From the NCBI GenBank assembly GCA_015231175.1, contig JADGBZ010000008.1:1-64000 (forward strand): a stretch of DNA of 64,000 bases. Direction: 5' to 3'. The translations under genes were made by a program, and so were the position numbers. Source of the stretch: Magnetococcales bacterium (GTDB lineage: Bacteria > Pseudomonadota > Magnetococcia > Magnetococcales > DC0425bin3). The stretch's first letter is position 1. Each line of letters opens with the position of its first letter. Positions 46,201-57,484 of this stretch are shown here, in pieces. Under the pieces are notes generated by a model. That model ran no database searches. It was not told where the DNA came from and worked only from the letters and a program-made list of their open reading frames with translations.

Positions 46201-47427
46201 AGTGGCGGTGAAGCCATGATATCTGAGTTGGAACTGGGCCGGGAACGGGAACGGCATCGTGTTCCGTATGGCTGTCGTTTGATGGTGGGTGATGGTCAAC
46301 GTGTTGAAAAGGGCCATACTTTTGCCGAATGGGATCCCTTCTCCTCGCCGATCATCACGGAAATCGAGGGTATCATCAAGTTTGGCGATCTGGTGGAAAA
46401 CCACACCCTGCGGGAGACGATCGACGAAACGACGGGATTGAGTTCCCGTGAGGTGACGGACTGGAAGAGTCAGGGGCGCAAGACCGACATGCGACCACGC
46501 CTGACCCTGAAACATCCGGAGTCCGGTGAAACCCTGGTGATGCCCAACGGTGCGGAGGTGCGTTATTTCCTGCCGGTCGGTGCGGTGATCATGGCCATGG
46601 AAGGGGATCATGTCCTGGCCGGTGACATCATTGCCAAGGTTCCTCGTCAGACATCCAAGACTCGTGATATCACGGGCGGTTTGCCACGGGTGGTTGAGTT
46701 GTTTGAAGCGCGCAAGCCCAAAGAGTACGCGATCATCTCCGAGAATGAGGGGGTGGTTTCGTTCGGCAAGGATCTCAAGGGCAAACGCCGCGTCATTGTG
46801 ACGGCAGAGGTGGGGGAACCCCGGGAGTACATGCTGCCTAAAGGGAAACAGTTGGCTGTCAATGAAGGTGATTATGTTCGGCGTGGCGAACCACTGATGG
46901 AAGGTTCTCCTGTGCCCCAGGATATCCTTAAGATTTTGGGGCTGGAGGAGCTGTGCCGCTTCATGGTGAACGAGATCCAAGAGGTTTATCGACTGCAAGG
47001 CGTGCGCATCAACGACAAACACATCGAGGTGATCGTGCGCCAGATGTTGCAAAAAGTGGCCATCGTCGATCCGGGAGACACCACCTTTGTAGCCGGTGAA
47101 TCGGTTGAGAAGAGTGAGTTCGATCGAGAAAATCTCAAGGCACTGGCCCATTCGGGACGGATCGCGACATCGTTCCCGTTGTTGTTGGGTATCACCAAAG
47201 CCTCGTTGTCGACGCCGTCGTTCATATCGGCGGCCTCTTTCCAAGAGACGACGCGGGTCTTGACGGAGGCATCCATCTCGGGTCGAGCAGATACCTTGAA
47301 CGGCTTGAAGGAGAACGTCATTGTTGGACGGTTGATCCCAGCCGGGACGGGGCGCGCTGCTGGTCTTATGAAAGTTATGCAGCCTGATTCGAACAAAGAA
47401 GGCGGGAGCCAGGTCGGCAAGGGTTGA
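43267..47427 (+). CDS. rpoC: DNA-directed RNA polymerase subunit beta'
   Basis: A TTG start with GGAGG upstream gives 1386 residues. Zinc site 1 is [19 protein letters not shown], the Mg-binding catalytic loop is [15 protein letters not shown], the bridge-helix/trigger-loop region has [19 protein letters not shown], and zinc site 2 includes [16 protein letters not shown]. These are all intact. A rare TTG start on such an essential gene is unusual but well placed relative to the ribosome site, and the first residues ([12 protein letters not shown]) suit the family. Confidence 0.96.
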   Translation: MNQNLFKLFSRPVLGQSFDGIKISIASPEKIRSWSFGEVKKPETINYRTFKPERDGLFCAKIFGPVKDYECLCGKYKRLKHRGVVCEKCGVEVIQSKVRRERMGHIELASPVAHIWFLKSLPSRIGLLLDMTLKDLERVLYFENFVVLEPGMTPLKKGDLLTEDRFGQMQDEYGDEFTAGIGAEAIREMLSRLNVEEDIIRLRDELAATNSEARRKKIVKRLHTLEAFQESGNRPEWMILETIPVIPPELRPLVPLDGGRFATSDLNDLYRRVINRNNRLKRLFELKAPDIIIRNEKRMLQESVDALFDNGRRGRVITGTNKRPLKSLSEMLKGKQGRFRLNLLGKRVDYSGRSVIVVGPDLKLHECGLPKKMALELFKPFIYNRLEERGLATTIKAAKRMVEKEKSEVWDILEEVIREHPVMLNRAPTLHRLGIQAFEPKLIEGKAIQLHPLVCTAFNADFDGDQMAVHVPLSIEAQIEARVLMMSTNNILSPANGKPIIVPTQDIILGLYYMTSERLNVLGEGMIFSSPLEVRQAYDSGAVGLHASITCRFRGTRQKATVGRILLTEIFPEQIPFDLINRLMTKKEVAKLIDVVYRNCGTKETVIFADRLMTVGFSFAARAGISFGKDDMVIPKSKRALVEDSQEKVKEIERQYIEGLITEGEKYNKVIDIWSHCTERVADEMMKGISSESMEEGREQLSFNSIFMMANSGARGSAAQIRQLAGMRGLMAKPSGEIIEAPITANFREGLTMLQYFISTHGARKGLADTALKTANSGYLTRRLVDVAQDCIVREEDCGTSEGLTATALLEGNDVVESLADRVLGRTPLEDVVDPITDEKLAECGRILDEDDVERIENSNVESIKIRSPLTCATERGVCVKCYGRDLARGTKVTIGEAVGVIAAQSIGEPGTQLTMRTFHIGGTASRKVEQSSLDSLHGGVARFHNLTTVQDRNGRYVVLSRNGEVSIHEVRSVDGVESGGEAMISELELGRERERHRVPYGCRLMVGDGQRVEKGHTFAEWDPFSSPIITEIEGIIKFGDLVENHTLRETIDETTGLSSREVTDWKSQGRKTDMRPRLTLKHPESGETLVMPNGAEVRYFLPVGAVIMAMEGDHVLAGDIIAKVPRQTSKTRDITGGLPRVVELFEARKPKEYAIISENEGVVSFGKDLKGKRRVIVTAEVGEPREYMLPKGKQLAVNEGDYVRRGEPLMEGSPVPQDILKILGLEELCRFMVNEIQEVYRLQGVRINDKHIEVIVRQMLQKVAIVDPGDTTFVAGESVEKSEFDRENLKALAHSGRIATSFPLLLGITKASLSTPSFISAASFQETTRVLTEASISGRADTLNGLKENVIVGRLIPAGTGRAAGLMKVMQPDSNKEGGSQVGKG

Positions 47428-47459
47428 AGGCGGAATTAACTATTTTTTAAAAAAGGTGG

Positions 47460-47477
47460 TTGACTTCCGTGTATAAT
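47460..47477 (+). promoter_or_regulatory. possible promoter of the str operon
   Basis: A perfect TATAAT lies at 47472-47477, 71 bp before rpsL. The TTGACT at 47460 is only 6 bp away, so it cannot serve as its -35 box, and the expected -35 position is an A/T run. A start here would give rpsL-rpsG-fusA a promoter apart from that of rpoBC. Confidence 0.3.
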
Positions 47478-47547
47478 AGCTTATCTTCGTGAGTTCCCTG
47501 GCTCGAGGGATTTGTGGATCGTAACAAAGGTGGGAGTGACCTCAGAT

Positions 47548-47919
47548 ATGCCAACCGTCAATCAGCTGCTGCGCAATGGGCGTCGGCCACAGAGCAGGAA
47601 GAATAATGTGCCGGCCATGCAGAGTTGCCCCCAAAAACGTGGGGTATGTACGAGGGTTTACACAACGACCCCCAAGAAGCCGAACTCTGCTTTGCGTAAA
47701 GTGGCGCGTGTTCGCCTGACCAATGGCCATGAAGTGACGGCCTATATTCCTGGCGAGAGTCACAATCTGCAAGAGCATGCCGTGGTTTTGATTCGTGGTG
47801 GCCGCGTCAAGGATTTGCCAGGAGTTCGGTATCATATTCTGCGTGGCACCCTGGATACGCAAGGGGTCAAGGATCGGAAGCAGGGTCGGTCGAAGTATGG
47901 GGCGAAAAGGCCCAAGTAG
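47548..47919 (+). CDS. rpsL: 30S ribosomal protein S12
   Basis: The start [20 protein letters not shown] is the family N-terminus. The 123-residue protein has [20 protein letters not shown], where Lys of KKPNSAL is the streptomycin site in sensitive form, and [16 protein letters not shown]. It controls decoding accuracy. It is followed by rpsG after 146 bp. Confidence 0.97.
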   Translation: MPTVNQLLRNGRRPQSRKNNVPAMQSCPQKRGVCTRVYTTTPKKPNSALRKVARVRLTNGHEVTAYIPGESHNLQEHAVVLIRGGRVKDLPGVRYHILRGTLDTQGVKDRKQGRSKYGAKRPK

Positions 47920-48065
47920 CCCTGTGGCGATTGCAAGCGCCCATGGTTGCCCGATAGGGTCGCAGGTGGCGCGTTTGTTAAGATGAAGAGGGTGTTTGCG
48001 GGGCTGGTCAGGTGTGGAGTGGTTTGGTTTGACCGGAACAAGGCCATAGCAGGGGAGTCAACTGG

Positions 48066-48536
48066 ATGTCCAGGCGTCGTGAAGTTCCAAAAAGGGAAAT
48101 CGTACCGGACCCGGTGTATGGGGATAAACTGGTCACAAAGTTTATGAATTGCCTTATGAGAGATGGCAAGAAATCCCTTGCGGAGCGTTTGTTCTACGGT
48201 GCCCTGGAGATTGTTGGTGAGCGGGCCAAAGAGGATCCTCTGAAGGTGTTCAAGGATGCGCTGGATAATGCCCGCCCGACGGTTGAGGTTCGTTCGCGCC
48301 GAGTTGGTGGCGCCACCTACCAGGTGCCAGTCGAGGTGCGTCCAAGCCGCCGGCAAACTTTGGCGATACGTTGGCTCGTCGGTTTTGCCCGGAAACGGGG
48401 TGAGAAGACCATGCGGGAGCGCTTGGCAGCCGAGTTGATCGAAGCGGCAGCGGGGCGCGGCGCGACAGTCAAGAAGCGGGACGATACCCACAGGATGGCT
48501 GAGGCGAACAAGGTTTTTGCCCACTATCGGTGGTGA
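48066..48536 (+). CDS. rpsG: 30S ribosomal protein S7
   Basis: The 156-residue S7 starts [20 protein letters not shown] and has [36 protein letters not shown] and the terminal [20 protein letters not shown]. It nucleates the 30S head and lies between rpsL and fusA as usual. S7 often represses this operon, but no leader site was identified. Confidence 0.97.
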   Translation: MSRRREVPKREIVPDPVYGDKLVTKFMNCLMRDGKKSLAERLFYGALEIVGERAKEDPLKVFKDALDNARPTVEVRSRRVGGATYQVPVEVRPSRRQTLAIRWLVGFARKRGEKTMRERLAAELIEAAAGRGATVKKRDDTHRMAEANKVFAHYRW

Positions 48537-48601
48537 AACGGTTTGACATGGAGAGGGGTGCGCACGCATCTCCAAATTTTGTTCTTTGACAGGGGTAGGC
48601 A

Positions 48602-50680
48602 GTGGCGAGGGAAATACCACTTGCGCAGGTGCGGAATATCGGCATCATGGCGCACATTGATGCCGGCAAGACGACTGTAACGGAACGTATCCTTTACTAC
48701 ACCGGGCGCTCCCATAAGTTGGGTGAGGTGCATGATGGCACCGCAACCATGGACTGGATGGAGCAGGAGCAGGAGAGGGGCATCACCATCACGTCGGCTG
48801 CGACCACCTGTTTCTGGAAAGAGAACCGGATTAACATTATCGATACCCCAGGGCATGTGGATTTCACCATTGAGGTGGAGCGTTCACTCCGGGTTCTCGA
48901 TGGGGCGGTTGCCGTCTTCTGCGCCGTTGGTGGTGTACAGCCGCAGTCGGAAACGGTCTGGAGACAGGCTAACCGCTACAAGGTTCCCCGGGTTGCCTTT
49001 GTCAATAAAATGGATCGCATGGGAGCGGACTTCAAGCGGGTCGTCAACATGATCCGTGACCGCCTCGGCGCGTCGGCGGTCCCTCTCCAGATTCCGATAG
49101 GTGTGGAAGAGACATTCCGGGGCATGGTCGACTTGGTCTCTCGTGAAGCCCTGCTGTTCGATGACGAGTCCCTGGGCGCCAAGTTTGTCGTAGCGCCCAT
49201 CCCGCCTGACATGCAGGAAGAGGTGGAAGAGGCGCGTCTGCTGCTGCTGGAGACAGCCCTGGAACAGGACGATGCCCTCATGGAGAAATACCTTGAGGGT
49301 GGTGAGATATCGCAGGAAGAGTTGACTGAATGTATCCGCAAGGCTGTTATTGCCAACAGTTTTGTGCCGATTCTTTGTGGGTCGGCCTTCAAGAATAAGG
49401 GCGTGCAGCCTTTGCTGGATTCCGTGGTCAATTATTTCCCGTCGCCCATTGACACGGTCGAAGTTCAAGGGCACAAGATGGACTCGGACGATGTACTGGT
49501 CCGCAAGCCAGACGACGCCGAACCATTTTCGGCGCTGGCCTTCAAAATCATGTCGGACCCTTTCGTGGGAACGCTGACGTTTTTCCGGGTTTATTCGGGG
49601 ACATTGGCATCCGGATCCTACGTTCTTAATTCCGTCAAGGACAAGAAGGAGCGCATTGGCCGAATTCTGCTCATGCATGCCAACAAGCGTGAAGATATTT
49701 CGGAAGTTCGCGCTGGGGACATTGCGGCGGCTGTTGGTTTGAAGTATACCACCACCGGCGATACGTTGTGTGATCCTAATAAACCGGTGGTTCTGGAACG
49801 GATGGTGTTTCCAGATCCCGTCATTCACATTGCCATTGAGCCTAAGACAAAGGCAGACCAGGAGAAGATGGGTATTGCTCTGGGACGTTTGGCCCAGGAA
49901 GATCCCTCCTTTAAGGTTCAGGTCGATCACGAGACAAACCAGACCATTATTTCCGGGATGGGTGAGTTGCACCTGGAAATTCTTGTTGATCGCATGCAGC
50001 GTGAGTTCAAGGTGGATGCCAACGTGGGTAAGCCGCAGGTGGCCTACCGGGAGACCTTGACCAAGAGTGTCGAGAGCGAAGGGCGATTTATTCGGCAGAG
50101 CGGTGGGCGCGGTCAGTTTGGGCATGTGTGGTTGCGTTTGGAGCCCAACAAGCCTGGCGCAGGTTTTGAGTTTTTAGATGAGATTCGAGGCGGTGTTGTT
50201 CCCCGCGAGTATATCCCCGCTGTGCAGAAGGGGATTGAGGAGGCACTGCGGAGTGGTGTGTTGGCCGGCTATCCGGTGGTGGATGTTCGGGTTGCGCTCT
50301 ACGACGGTTCGTACCACGAGGTGGACTCTTCGGAAATGGCCTTTAAGGTGGCTGCCTCCATGGGGTTCAAGTCGGGCTGCGAAAAAGCCAGACCCGTCCT
50401 TCTGGAGCCTGTCATGGCGGTCGAGGTCGAGATGCCTGAAGAGTATATGGGCGATATCATCGGGGATCTCAACTCGCGGCGAGGGCAGATTCAGGGTATG
50501 GACTCCATCGGCACAGCGCAGATTGTGCGGGCCATGGTTCCTCTGGCAGGCATGTTTGGGTATGCCACGGATATTCGTTCCATGACGCAGGGTCGTGCCA
50601 CATATACGATGCAGTTTGATCATTATGAGCAGGTGCCTGAGAGTGTTGCCCAAGAGATTATTGCGAAAGCTAAAGGGTAG
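48602..50680 (+). CDS. fusA: elongation factor G
   Basis: EF-G catalyses translocation. The GTG start follows GGGGTAGGCA, and the 692-residue protein begins [22 protein letters not shown] motifs are AHIDAGKTT, the switch region [19 protein letters not shown] and NKMDRMGAD. Domain IV-V segments [13 protein letters not shown] and [20 protein letters not shown] are present. No tuf gene follows it, unlike the common str operon. Confidence 0.97.
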   Translation: MAREIPLAQVRNIGIMAHIDAGKTTVTERILYYTGRSHKLGEVHDGTATMDWMEQEQERGITITSAATTCFWKENRINIIDTPGHVDFTIEVERSLRVLDGAVAVFCAVGGVQPQSETVWRQANRYKVPRVAFVNKMDRMGADFKRVVNMIRDRLGASAVPLQIPIGVEETFRGMVDLVSREALLFDDESLGAKFVVAPIPPDMQEEVEEARLLLLETALEQDDALMEKYLEGGEISQEELTECIRKAVIANSFVPILCGSAFKNKGVQPLLDSVVNYFPSPIDTVEVQGHKMDSDDVLVRKPDDAEPFSALAFKIMSDPFVGTLTFFRVYSGTLASGSYVLNSVKDKKERIGRILLMHANKREDISEVRAGDIAAAVGLKYTTTGDTLCDPNKPVVLERMVFPDPVIHIAIEPKTKADQEKMGIALGRLAQEDPSFKVQVDHETNQTIISGMGELHLEILVDRMQREFKVDANVGKPQVAYRETLTKSVESEGRFIRQSGGRGQFGHVWLRLEPNKPGAGFEFLDEIRGGVVPREYIPAVQKGIEEALRSGVLAGYPVVDVRVALYDGSYHEVDSSEMAFKVAASMGFKSGCEKARPVLLEPVMAVEVEMPEEYMGDIIGDLNSRRGQIQGMDSIGTAQIVRAMVPLAGMFGYATDIRSMTQGRATYTMQFDHYEQVPESVAQEIIAKAKG

Positions 50681-50918
50681 AGTCGGTGCCGGGTAGAGTT
50701 CAGGGTTGTTGAGGTGGCAGGCTCCGATGGTGGGGTCGCGACCGGTTGGCGTCGGTGTAAAGATGAAATGAAGGTTCCGGCTTGTGGTGCGTTGCGGCGC
50801 TGTGGTGAGATGCGGTGGGTCGCACCGGGGTTGAGTCGATCATGGAAATGCGTTCGGTTGGTCCGCGGCGGGAAGCTGTAAGGCCAAACAACGGGGCTGT
50901 CAGGTGGAGTGAATTTGG
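50681..50918 (+). other. fusA-rpsJ gap where tuf is often found
   Basis: The 238-bp stretch has no tuf remnant that I can read in any frame, no tRNA and no strong terminator. It may contain the S10-operon promoter or leader. A long antisense frame crosses it but runs through rpsJ and rplC and is judged spurious. Confidence 0.4.
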
Positions 50919-51227
50919 ATGGAAAACCAGAAAATCCGTATTCGGTTGAAAGCGTTTGATCACCGTATACTCGATCAGTCCACGGGCGAAATTGTCCAGA
51001 CGGCTCGCCGCACCGGTGCTGAGATTCGTGGGCCTATACCTTTGCCCACCAAGATCAACCGCTACACGGTGTTGCGCTCGCCGCATGTGGATAAAAAGTC
51101 CCGTGAGCAGTTTGAGATTCGGACACATAAGAGGTTGATTGATATTGTCAATCCTACACCGCAGACGGTGGATGCCTTGATGAAGCTGGATTTGGCAGCC
51201 GGTGTCAACGTGGAGATCAAGCTGTAA
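50919..51227 (+). CDS. rpsJ: 30S ribosomal protein S10
   Basis: The 102-residue S10 has [40 protein letters not shown] and [20 protein letters not shown]. It also acts as NusE in antitermination. It opens the S10 operon, with rplC 70 bp downstream. Confidence 0.97.
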   Translation: MENQKIRIRLKAFDHRILDQSTGEIVQTARRTGAEIRGPIPLPTKINRYTVLRSPHVDKKSREQFEIRTHKRLIDIVNPTPQTVDALMKLDLAAGVNVEIKL

Positions 51228-51297
51228 AGTGGTGCTGGCGCGGACGACGCTGTGAAAGGCGTGGAATGCAAGAAGGATTTGAAGGAAGGATTTGGGG

Positions 51298-51942
51298 ATG
51301 CGCGCAGGACTGATAGGCCGGAAGCTGGGAATGACCCAGACGTTTTCCGAACAGGGTGAGCGGTTGCCTGTGACCGTGTTGCAGATGGGTCCGTGTCCGG
51401 TGGTGGCCAAGAGAAGCCAGGAGACGGATGGCTACAATGCCGTCCAGATCGGCTTTGAGGAGAAAAAACCCAGTCGGGTCAGCAAACCTGAGAAGGGTTA
51501 CTTTGCCAAAGCGAACATTCCCCCGCAACGGCTCCTGAAAGAGTTTCGGGTCGACAACCCGGAGGCCTACGAGGTTGGGCAGCAGCTCTCCGTGGATCTC
51601 TTTGCCGTCGGGCAGTTGGTTGATGTAACGGGGCGCAGTATAGGCAAGGGCTTCGCCGGGGTCATGAAGCGTTGGGGCTTCAAGGGTGGCAAGGCTTCGC
51701 ATGGTGCGCACAAGGTGCATCGTTCCCCTGGTTCCATTGGCCAGCGGCAAACCCCAGGGCGGGTTATGCCGGGCAAGAAGATGGCGGGTCATATGGGTGA
51801 CAGAAATGTCACAGTCCAAAGTCTGCGGGTGACGGCGGTGGATACCGAGAAAAATCTGCTGATTGTACATGGCAGCGTCCCCGGCGCGGAAGGTTCGGTG
51901 GTCCTGGTCCGGGACGCCGTCAAAGAGGGTGAGCAGAGCTGA
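51298..51942 (+). CDS. rplC: 50S ribosomal protein L3
   Basis: The start [20 protein letters not shown] is the family N-terminus; two codons upstream are open. The 214-residue protein has [20 protein letters not shown] and [20 protein letters not shown] with the loop near the peptidyl-transferase centre. It is followed by rplD after 11 bp. Confidence 0.96.
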   Translation: MRAGLIGRKLGMTQTFSEQGERLPVTVLQMGPCPVVAKRSQETDGYNAVQIGFEEKKPSRVSKPEKGYFAKANIPPQRLLKEFRVDNPEAYEVGQQLSVDLFAVGQLVDVTGRSIGKGFAGVMKRWGFKGGKASHGAHKVHRSPGSIGQRQTPGRVMPGKKMAGHMGDRNVTVQSLRVTAVDTEKNLLIVHGSVPGAEGSVVLVRDAVKEGEQS

Positions 51943-51953
51943 AGGGCCATGCC

Positions 51954-52577
51954 ATGATTGAACATCCGCTCAAAGATGCAAACAACCAGGAATTGCGCCA
52001 ACTTTCTCTGAAAGATGAGACTTTTGGGCGCCCGGTGCGAGAAGACCTTCTGGCCCGTATGGTGCAGTATCAGCTGGCCAAGCGGCGTTCCGGAAGTGCT
52101 TCCACCAAGACCCGGTCCGATGTACGCGGTGGCGGCAAGAAGCCCTATCGGCAGAAGGGGACGGGCAATGCGCGTCAGGGTACCATCCGTGCTCCCCATT
52201 ACCGGACGGGTGGTGTCGTGTTTGGGCCGCATCCGCACAGCCACGCGACAAAGTTGCCCAAGCAGGTGCGTCGTTTGGCTCTGCAAACCGCCCTCTCGGT
52301 GAAGCGACTTGATGGAGACCTGATTTTGTTGGACAAGCTGGATTTTGCCGAAATCAAGACCAAGGCGATGCGCGCCATTCTCAGCAATCTGGGGGCTGAG
52401 CGTTCCGCCTTGATCGTCATTCCCGCCGAGGACCGGAAAGTACAGGTGTCGGCTCGGAATCTTCCCGGGATTTCGGTTATTCGGGCAGAGGGGGTCAACG
52501 TTTATGACCTGCTGCGGCACGAAAAAGTGATCATGACCGAGGCTGCGTTGAATAAAATCGAGGAGAGGCTGGCATGA
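51954..52577 (+). CDS. rplD: 50S ribosomal protein L4
   Basis: The 207-residue L4 has the loop region [40 protein letters not shown], and a C-terminal part with [21 protein letters not shown]4 also regulates the S10 operon in E. coli; no such leader site is evident here. The stop overlaps rplW by 4 bp. Confidence 0.96.
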   Translation: MIEHPLKDANNQELRQLSLKDETFGRPVREDLLARMVQYQLAKRRSGSASTKTRSDVRGGGKKPYRQKGTGNARQGTIRAPHYRTGGVVFGPHPHSHATKLPKQVRRLALQTALSVKRLDGDLILLDKLDFAEIKTKAMRAILSNLGAERSALIVIPAEDRKVQVSARNLPGISVIRAEGVNVYDLLRHEKVIMTEAALNKIEERLA

Positions 52578-52873
52578 GCGACGCATTGACCTTGTTTGGG
52601 GTCTTGCAGGCTCCCGTGGTGACCGAAAAATCGACGATGGTCATGGCCAAGGGGAACCAGGTGGTATTCAAGGTAGCGACCTGGGCTAACAAACCCCAGA
52701 TCAAGGCGGCTGTTGAGTCGTTGTTTAAAGTGACGGTTCTTGATGTCAAGACCCTCAACATGATCGGCAAGGAGAAGCGTTTCGGCAAGACGGTCGGACG
52801 CCGGAGTGATTGGAAAAAAGCCATTGTTCGTTTGGCCGAAGGCCAGTCGATCGATTTCTTCGAGAAGGGATAA
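52574..52873 (+). CDS. rplW: 50S ribosomal protein L23
   Basis: The 99-residue L23 sits at the exit tunnel and is the docking site for trigger factor. It contains [39 protein letters not shown] and [20 protein letters not shown]. The start overlaps the rplD stop as ATGA, and rplB follows after 21 bp. Confidence 0.96.
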   Translation: MSDALTLFGVLQAPVVTEKSTMVMAKGNQVVFKVATWANKPQIKAAVESLFKVTVLDVKTLNMIGKEKRFGKTVGRRSDWKKAIVRLAEGQSIDFFEKG

Positions 52874-52894
52874 CCCGAATTCGGGAGGCCACGC

Positions 52895-53725
52895 ATGGCA
52901 CTCAGGAATTACAAGCCCACCTCCCCCGGGCGACGTCAGCTGATTACCGTCGACTATTCCGGGTTGTCGAAGGAGGGGCCGGAAAAGAGTCTTCTTGCCC
53001 CTTTGCCAAGTCGGGGCGGCAGGAATAATTACGGTCGCACAACGGTACGCCATCAGGGTGGTGGTCATAAGCGGCGCTACCGCATTGTCGATTTCAAACG
53101 CGACAAGCATGGTATCCCGGCCAAGGTGGCCAGTATCGAATATGACCCGAACCGGACAGCGTTCATTGCATTGCTGGCTTACGCCGATGGTGAAAAAAGG
53201 TATATTCTGGCCCCACAAAGGTTGGAGGTGGGGGAGACGGTCATATCGGACATAAAGCCGGGTGTCGTTGACATCAAACCCGGCAATGCCATGCCGTTGC
53301 GGATCGTTCCCGTTGGTACGATTCTGCATAATGTCGAGATGAAACCCCTCAAGGGTGCCCAGTTGGCTCGTTCTGCCGGCAGCTCGGTGCAGATGATGGG
53401 TAAGGAAGGGAAGTATGCCCAGTTGAAGTTGCCCTCCGGCGAGATGCGTATGGTTCTTCTCGATTGCATGGGGACGGTTGGCATGGTCTCCAATCCGGAT
53501 CATGGCAACATCAAGATTGGCAAGGCGGGAAGGAATCGGTGGATGGGGATTCGTCCTTCAGTTCGTGGTGTGGCGATGAATCCCGTAGACCATCCGCACG
53601 GTGGTGGTGAAGGGAAGACCTCGGGTGGACGTCACCCAGTGAGCCCATGGGGGCTTCCGACCAAAGGTAAGAAGACCCGGAAGAAGGGCAAGCCGTCTGA
53701 TCGCATGATCATGCGGCGCCGGTGA
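52895..53725 (+). CDS. rplB: 50S ribosomal protein L2
   Basis: The 276-residue L2 begins [20 protein letters not shown] and has [40 protein letters not shown] and [20 protein letters not shown] with the conserved His close to the peptidyl-transferase centre. It is normal in length and followed by rpsS. Confidence 0.97.
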   Translation: MALRNYKPTSPGRRQLITVDYSGLSKEGPEKSLLAPLPSRGGRNNYGRTTVRHQGGGHKRRYRIVDFKRDKHGIPAKVASIEYDPNRTAFIALLAYADGEKRYILAPQRLEVGETVISDIKPGVVDIKPGNAMPLRIVPVGTILHNVEMKPLKGAQLARSAGSSVQMMGKEGKYAQLKLPSGEMRMVLLDCMGTVGMVSNPDHGNIKIGKAGRNRWMGIRPSVRGVAMNPVDHPHGGGEGKTSGGRHPVSPWGLPTKGKKTRKKGKPSDRMIMRRR

Positions 53726-53756
53726 TCGGGTAAACTTGTGAGGTGAGAGGTGGCTT

Positions 53757-54032
53757 GTGGGACGGTCAATCAAGAAAGGCCCCTTCTTTGATGCCTTTCT
53801 CCTGAAGAAGGTGGAGAAGCTCCGTGGCGATGGGCGCAAAGAACTGATAAAAACCTGGTCGCGACGTTCGACCATCATACCTGAGTTCGTTGGGTATACC
53901 TTTGGGGTTCACAACGGCCGGAAATTCGTTCCCGTCCTGGTAACGGAGAACATGGTGGGACACAAGCTCGGGGAGTTTTCCCCAACGCGGACCTACCACG
54001 GTCACGGTGGCGAAAAGACCAGCCGCCGATAA
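53757..54032 (+). CDS. rpsS: 30S ribosomal protein S19
   Basis: A GTG start with GAGGTGAGAGG upstream opens a 91-residue protein, beginning [20 protein letters not shown] after the first Met, with [20 protein letters not shown] and [20 protein letters not shown]. It contacts S13 in the head. rplV follows after 15 bp. Confidence 0.96.
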   Translation: MGRSIKKGPFFDAFLLKKVEKLRGDGRKELIKTWSRRSTIIPEFVGYTFGVHNGRKFVPVLVTENMVGHKLGEFSPTRTYHGHGGEKTSRR

Positions 54033-54047
54033 GACGAGGACAGAAGC

Positions 54048-54389
54048 ATGGGAAGCGAAGCTGTAGCACAAGCCCGATCGGTTCGGGTTTCTCCCACGAA
54101 GGCGCGATTGGTCGTTGACCAGATTCGCGGGCTAGGTGTGGATAAGGCGCTTGAGTTGCTGACTTTTTCCAAGAAGCGTGTGGCCAGAACCATCAAGACG
54201 ACCCTGGGTTCTGCCATCGCGAATGCTGAGAATAATCTTGGATTGGATGTGGACACACTTTATATTCTGCGTGCCTTCGTGGACGAGGGGACCAAGATGA
54301 AGAGGTTTCGGCCACGGGCCAGGGGTCGCGCGTGCCGCATTCTCAAACGGACGTCCCACATCACCATCGCGGTGGGATTCAAGGAATGA
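54048..54389 (+). CDS. rplV: 50S ribosomal protein L22
   Basis: The 113-residue L22 has [40 protein letters not shown], and the tunnel hairpin region with [20 protein letters not shown]. The hairpin has no visible macrolide-resistance deletion. It precedes rpsC by 35 bp. Confidence 0.96.
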   Translation: MGSEAVAQARSVRVSPTKARLVVDQIRGLGVDKALELLTFSKKRVARTIKTTLGSAIANAENNLGLDVDTLYILRAFVDEGTKMKRFRPRARGRACRILKRTSHITIAVGFKE

Positions 54390-54424
54390 TCGGGGCTCGA
54401 CGCAAGACGAGAGAGGACGATTAA

Positions 54425-55063
54425 ATGGGGCAAAAGGTACATCCGACCGGGTTTAGGCTGGGCAACACCAAAACCTGGGATACCCGGTGGTATGCGGACA
54501 AAGAGTATGCCGCGCTGCTCATTGAGGACGTCAAGCTGAGAGCTTGGTTGAAGAAGCGCCTGGAACATGCCAGCGTTTCCAAGATTGTCATCGAGAGGCC
54601 AGCCAAAAAGGCGCGGATCAATATCCATTCGGCCCGCCCCGGCATCATCATTGGAAAAAAGGGCGCCGATATCGAGAAGTTGAAGGAAGATATCCGCAAG
54701 GTTGCCAGTACGGATGTGCAACTCAACATCGTTGAGGTGCGTAAGCCGGAGATGGATGCACAGTTGATTGCGGAGAATGTCGCGCAGCAGTTGGTGCGTC
54801 GTGTGGCCTTCCGCAGGGGTATGAAGCGGGCAGTGACCTCTGCCATGCGCCTTGGTGCCCAGGGGATCCGGATCAACTGTTCCGGGCGTTTGGGAGGTGG
54901 TGAGATTGCCCGGACGGAATGGTACCGTGAAGGTCGTGTCCCTCTGCATACACTGCGGGCCGACATTGATTTCGGCTTCTCTGAGGCCTTGACCACCTAC
55001 GGAATCATCGGTGTCAAGGTGTGGGTGTTCAAGGGCGAGATCATCGACAAAGACCAGAAATAG
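54425..55063 (+). CDS. rpsC: 30S ribosomal protein S3
   Basis: The 212-residue S3 starts [20 protein letters not shown] and has the KH domain motif [20 protein letters not shown] and the C-terminal [20 protein letters not shown]. It lines the mRNA entry channel with S4 and S5. Confidence 0.97.
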   Translation: MGQKVHPTGFRLGNTKTWDTRWYADKEYAALLIEDVKLRAWLKKRLEHASVSKIVIERPAKKARINIHSARPGIIIGKKGADIEKLKEDIRKVASTDVQLNIVEVRKPEMDAQLIAENVAQQLVRRVAFRRGMKRAVTSAMRLGAQGIRINCSGRLGGGEIARTEWYREGRVPLHTLRADIDFGFSEALTTYGIIGVKVWVFKGEIIDKDQK

Positions 55064-55082
55064 TGGTTGAGGGCCGAAACCC

Positions 55083-55502
55083 ATGCTGTTGCAACCCAAA
55101 AAAAGGAAATACCGCAAGGCCTTCAAAGGTCGGATCCATGGTCTGGCCTACCGAGGGGCGGAATTGGCGTTCGGCCAGTACGGCCTGAAGGCCATGACAG
55201 CCGGGCGGATCACGGCGCGTCAGATTGAGGCGGGACGCCGTGCGATGACCCGAAAGATCAAGCGCGGTGGTCGTATCTGGATCCGTATTTTCCCGGATAT
55301 TCCGGTTTCCAAGAAACCGCCCGAGGTTCGGCAGGGAAAAGGTAAAGGGAATCCGGAGTTCTGGATTGCCAGGGTCAAGGCCGGGCGTATCCTGTATGAG
55401 ATGGAAGGCGTGACCGAGGAGTTGGCACGGGAGGCCATGGGGTTGGCCGGAGCCAAGCTGGCCATTCCGACCAAGTTCGTCATGCGTGGTGGAGGTGTGT
55501 GA
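55083..55502 (+). CDS. rplP: 50S ribosomal protein L16
   Basis: The 139-residue L16 begins [20 protein letters not shown] and has [20 protein letters not shown] and [20 protein letters not shown]. Its stop shares one base with the rpmC start, so the two are coupled. Confidence 0.97.
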   Translation: MLLQPKKRKYRKAFKGRIHGLAYRGAELAFGQYGLKAMTAGRITARQIEAGRRAMTRKIKRGGRIWIRIFPDIPVSKKPPEVRQGKGKGNPEFWIARVKAGRILYEMEGVTEELAREAMGLAGAKLAIPTKFVMRGGGV

Positions 55503-55708
55503 TGGCGGCAACGACGGAACTGCACGGAATGTCTGACACGGCCTTGGATGAGAAGCTCCGTGCCCTGTACCAAGAGTCGTTCAACCTTCGCTTCCAGAAG
55601 GCGACCATGCGGCTGGAGAAAACGTCGCGGATCGGCCAGGTCCGGAAAGAGATAGCCCGCATCAAGACCATCCTTGGTGCACGGGTCCGCAAGGAACGGG
55701 AGTCATAA
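55502..55708 (+). CDS. rpmC: 50S ribosomal protein L29
   Basis: The 68-residue L29 has [40 protein letters not shown] and [16 protein letters not shown], the usual helical hairpin. The ATG at 55502 is chosen over a GTG one codon before. rpsQ follows after 4 bp. Confidence 0.94.
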   Translation: MAATTELHGMSDTALDEKLRALYQESFNLRFQKATMRLEKTSRIGQVRKEIARIKTILGARVRKERES

Positions 55709-55712
55709 AGTC

Positions 55713-55988
55713 ATGGCCAGGCGGGTGATGCAGGGAACGGTTGTCAGCGACAAGATGCAGCAAACCGTGGTGGTTCAGGTGGAACGGAAAATCCGGCATC
55801 CGCTTTATGGGAAGATTGTCAGACGCAACAAAAAATACCATGCCCACGATCCAGAGAACGCCTGCAAGGTGGGCGATGTGGTGCGTATCGAAGAGTGCAG
55901 CCCGATCAGCAAGACCAAATGCTGGAGAGTGATTGACCATGTTGCCGGGGCTACGGTGGCTTCGGACGATGCGGCAGGTGCCCAATGA
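55713..55988 (+). CDS. rpsQ: 30S ribosomal protein S17
   Basis: The start [20 protein letters not shown] is the family N-terminus; 13 codons before it lie in rpmC. The 91-residue protein has [20 protein letters not shown] and [20 protein letters not shown]. The stop overlaps rplN by 4 bp. Confidence 0.95.
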   Translation: MARRVMQGTVVSDKMQQTVVVQVERKIRHPLYGKIVRRNKKYHAHDPENACKVGDVVRIEECSPISKTKCWRVIDHVAGATVASDDAAGAQ

Positions 55989-56353
55989 TACAAGTACAAA
56001 CCATCATGGATGTGGCGGACAATTCTGGCGCCAAAAAGGTCCAATGCATCAAGGTGATTGGCGGATCCAAGCGCCGCTATGCCCGCATCGGCGACGTGAT
56101 TATCGTCTCGATCAAATCGGCCATGCCGCGTGGCAAGGTGCAGAAGGGTGAAGTGGCGCGGGCCGTTGTCGTGCGTACCCGGAAGGAGATGGGGCGCCCG
56201 GACGGTTCTTATATCCGGTTTGATACCAACGCCGCCGTTTTGATCAATGCCCAGGGCGAACCCATCGGAACCCGTATTTTTGGGCCGGTGACCCGTGAAT
56301 TGCGTAGCCGCAATTTCATGAAGATCGTCTCCCTGGCTCCAGAAGTGTTGTAG
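55985..56353 (+). CDS. rplN: 50S ribosomal protein L14
   Basis: The 122-residue L14 has [40 protein letters not shown] and [20 protein letters not shown]. It contacts 16S rRNA in an inter-subunit bridge. It is coupled to rpsQ by ATGA. Confidence 0.97.
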   Translation: MIQVQTIMDVADNSGAKKVQCIKVIGGSKRRYARIGDVIIVSIKSAMPRGKVQKGEVARAVVVRTRKEMGRPDGSYIRFDTNAAVLINAQGEPIGTRIFGPVTRELRSRNFMKIVSLAPEVL

Positions 56354-56362
56354 GTGCAGGCC

Positions 56363-56695
56363 ATGAAAAAAGGAAACTTCCGGACCAACCTGAAGAAGGG
56401 CGACCAAGTGGTTGTCATCGCCGGGAAGGAGAACGGCAAGCGGGGAGAGATTCTGAAGATTTTGCCCGCCTCCCATGCCGTTCTGGTAGCCAAGCTGAAT
56501 ATGGTCAAGCGCCATACCAAGCCAAGCGCTGGCAAGGAGGGCGGCATCGTGGAGAAGGAGGCCCCAATTCATATCTCGAATGTCATGATCGTCGATCCTG
56601 ACACGGGAAAAGGGGTGCGTATTGGGAAGAAAATCCTGCAAGACGGCCGGAAAGTGCGTATCGCCTGCCGCACCGGGGATGTGCTCGATAGCTGA
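56363..56695 (+). CDS. rplX: 50S ribosomal protein L24
   Basis: An ATG at 56363 gives 110 residues ([20 protein letters not shown]), with a KOW motif [20 protein letters not shown] and [24 protein letters not shown] three codons earlier is less likely. L24 starts 50S assembly. Confidence 0.95.
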   Translation: MKKGNFRTNLKKGDQVVVIAGKENGKRGEILKILPASHAVLVAKLNMVKRHTKPSAGKEGGIVEKEAPIHISNVMIVDPDTGKGVRIGKKILQDGRKVRIACRTGDVLDS

Positions 56696-56715
56696 CGAGG
56701 GATGAGGAACCGAAG

Positions 56716-57255
56716 ATGTCCAGGTTGAGAGAGATATATTTGACGGAAGTCGTTCCCGCCCTGATGCAGGAGTTCAAGTACACCAACATCATGCAAGTCC
56801 CTCGCCTGGAGAAGGTCGTTCTGAATATGGGCGTTGGACAGGCCGTGGTCGACAAGAGCCATTTGCAGGGGGCGATTGAGGATATGACGGCTGTCTCCGG
56901 TCAAAAAGCTGTGATGACCAAGGCCAAAAAATCCATCGCGGGTTTCAAAATTCGGGAAGGTATGCCGATAGGCTGCCGCGTGACTTTGCGCCGTGATCGG
57001 ATGTACGAATTTCTTGACCGGTTCATCAACGCCGCCTTGCCGCGTGTGCGCGATTTTCGGGGGGTTTCTGGAACCTCCTTCGATGGCCGTGGGAACTACG
57101 CCCTTGGTGTCAAGGAGCAGATCATTTTCCCGGAAATCAACTACGATAAGGTGGATGCTGTCCGGGGGATGGATATCATCATCGTCACCACTGCCAGGAC
57201 CGACCAGGAAGCAAAGGCCCTGCTGCGTGGCTTCAGAATGCCTTTCAGGAATTGA
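56716..57255 (+). CDS. rplE: 50S ribosomal protein L5
   Basis: The 179-residue L5 has [40 protein letters not shown] and [20 protein letters not shown]. It binds 5S rRNA and contacts the P-site tRNA. It is followed after 18 bp by rpsN. Confidence 0.97.
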   Translation: MSRLREIYLTEVVPALMQEFKYTNIMQVPRLEKVVLNMGVGQAVVDKSHLQGAIEDMTAVSGQKAVMTKAKKSIAGFKIREGMPIGCRVTLRRDRMYEFLDRFINAALPRVRDFRGVSGTSFDGRGNYALGVKEQIIFPEINYDKVDAVRGMDIIIVTTARTDQEAKALLRGFRMPFRN

Positions 57256-57273
57256 TCGTCAGGGAATCTCTTC

Positions 57274-57459
57274 ATGGCAAAGAAATCATTGATCGCAAAG
57301 GCAAAGCGCAAGCCTAAATTCAGGGTGCGGACCTATAATAGGTGCCAGCGTTGTTCCCGGCCCCGGGGCTATCTGCGCAAGTTTACGATGTGCCGGATCT
57401 GTGTGCGCCAGTTGGCGTTGCGCGGCGAGATTCCGGGCATCATCAAGGCTTCCTGGTAA
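57274..57459 (+). CDS. rpsN: 30S ribosomal protein S14, zinc-binding short form
   Basis: This is the 61-residue S14 with two CxxC pairs ([20 protein letters not shown]). E. coli and most alphaproteobacterial S14 proteins are about 101 residues without the Cys, so this short zinc form is notable in a Pseudomonadota-like context. L33 here also has the Cys pairs. Position between rplE and rpsH is usual. Confidence 0.95.
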   Translation: MAKKSLIAKAKRKPKFRVRTYNRCQRCSRPRGYLRKFTMCRICVRQLALRGEIPGIIKASW

Positions 57460-57484
57460 CATTTGGAGTTTTCGGAGCTGTTTC

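Noticed and set aside
47460-47477. TTGACT plus TATAAT as a complete sigma-70 promoter
   Set aside because: The spacing is only 6 bp, so the two cannot work together; only the TATAAT is kept as a weak candidate.
50700-51410. A 236-codon minus-strand frame in the fusA-rpsJ gap
   Set aside because: Most of it is antisense to rpsJ and rplC, and the part in the gap has no similarity that I recognise.
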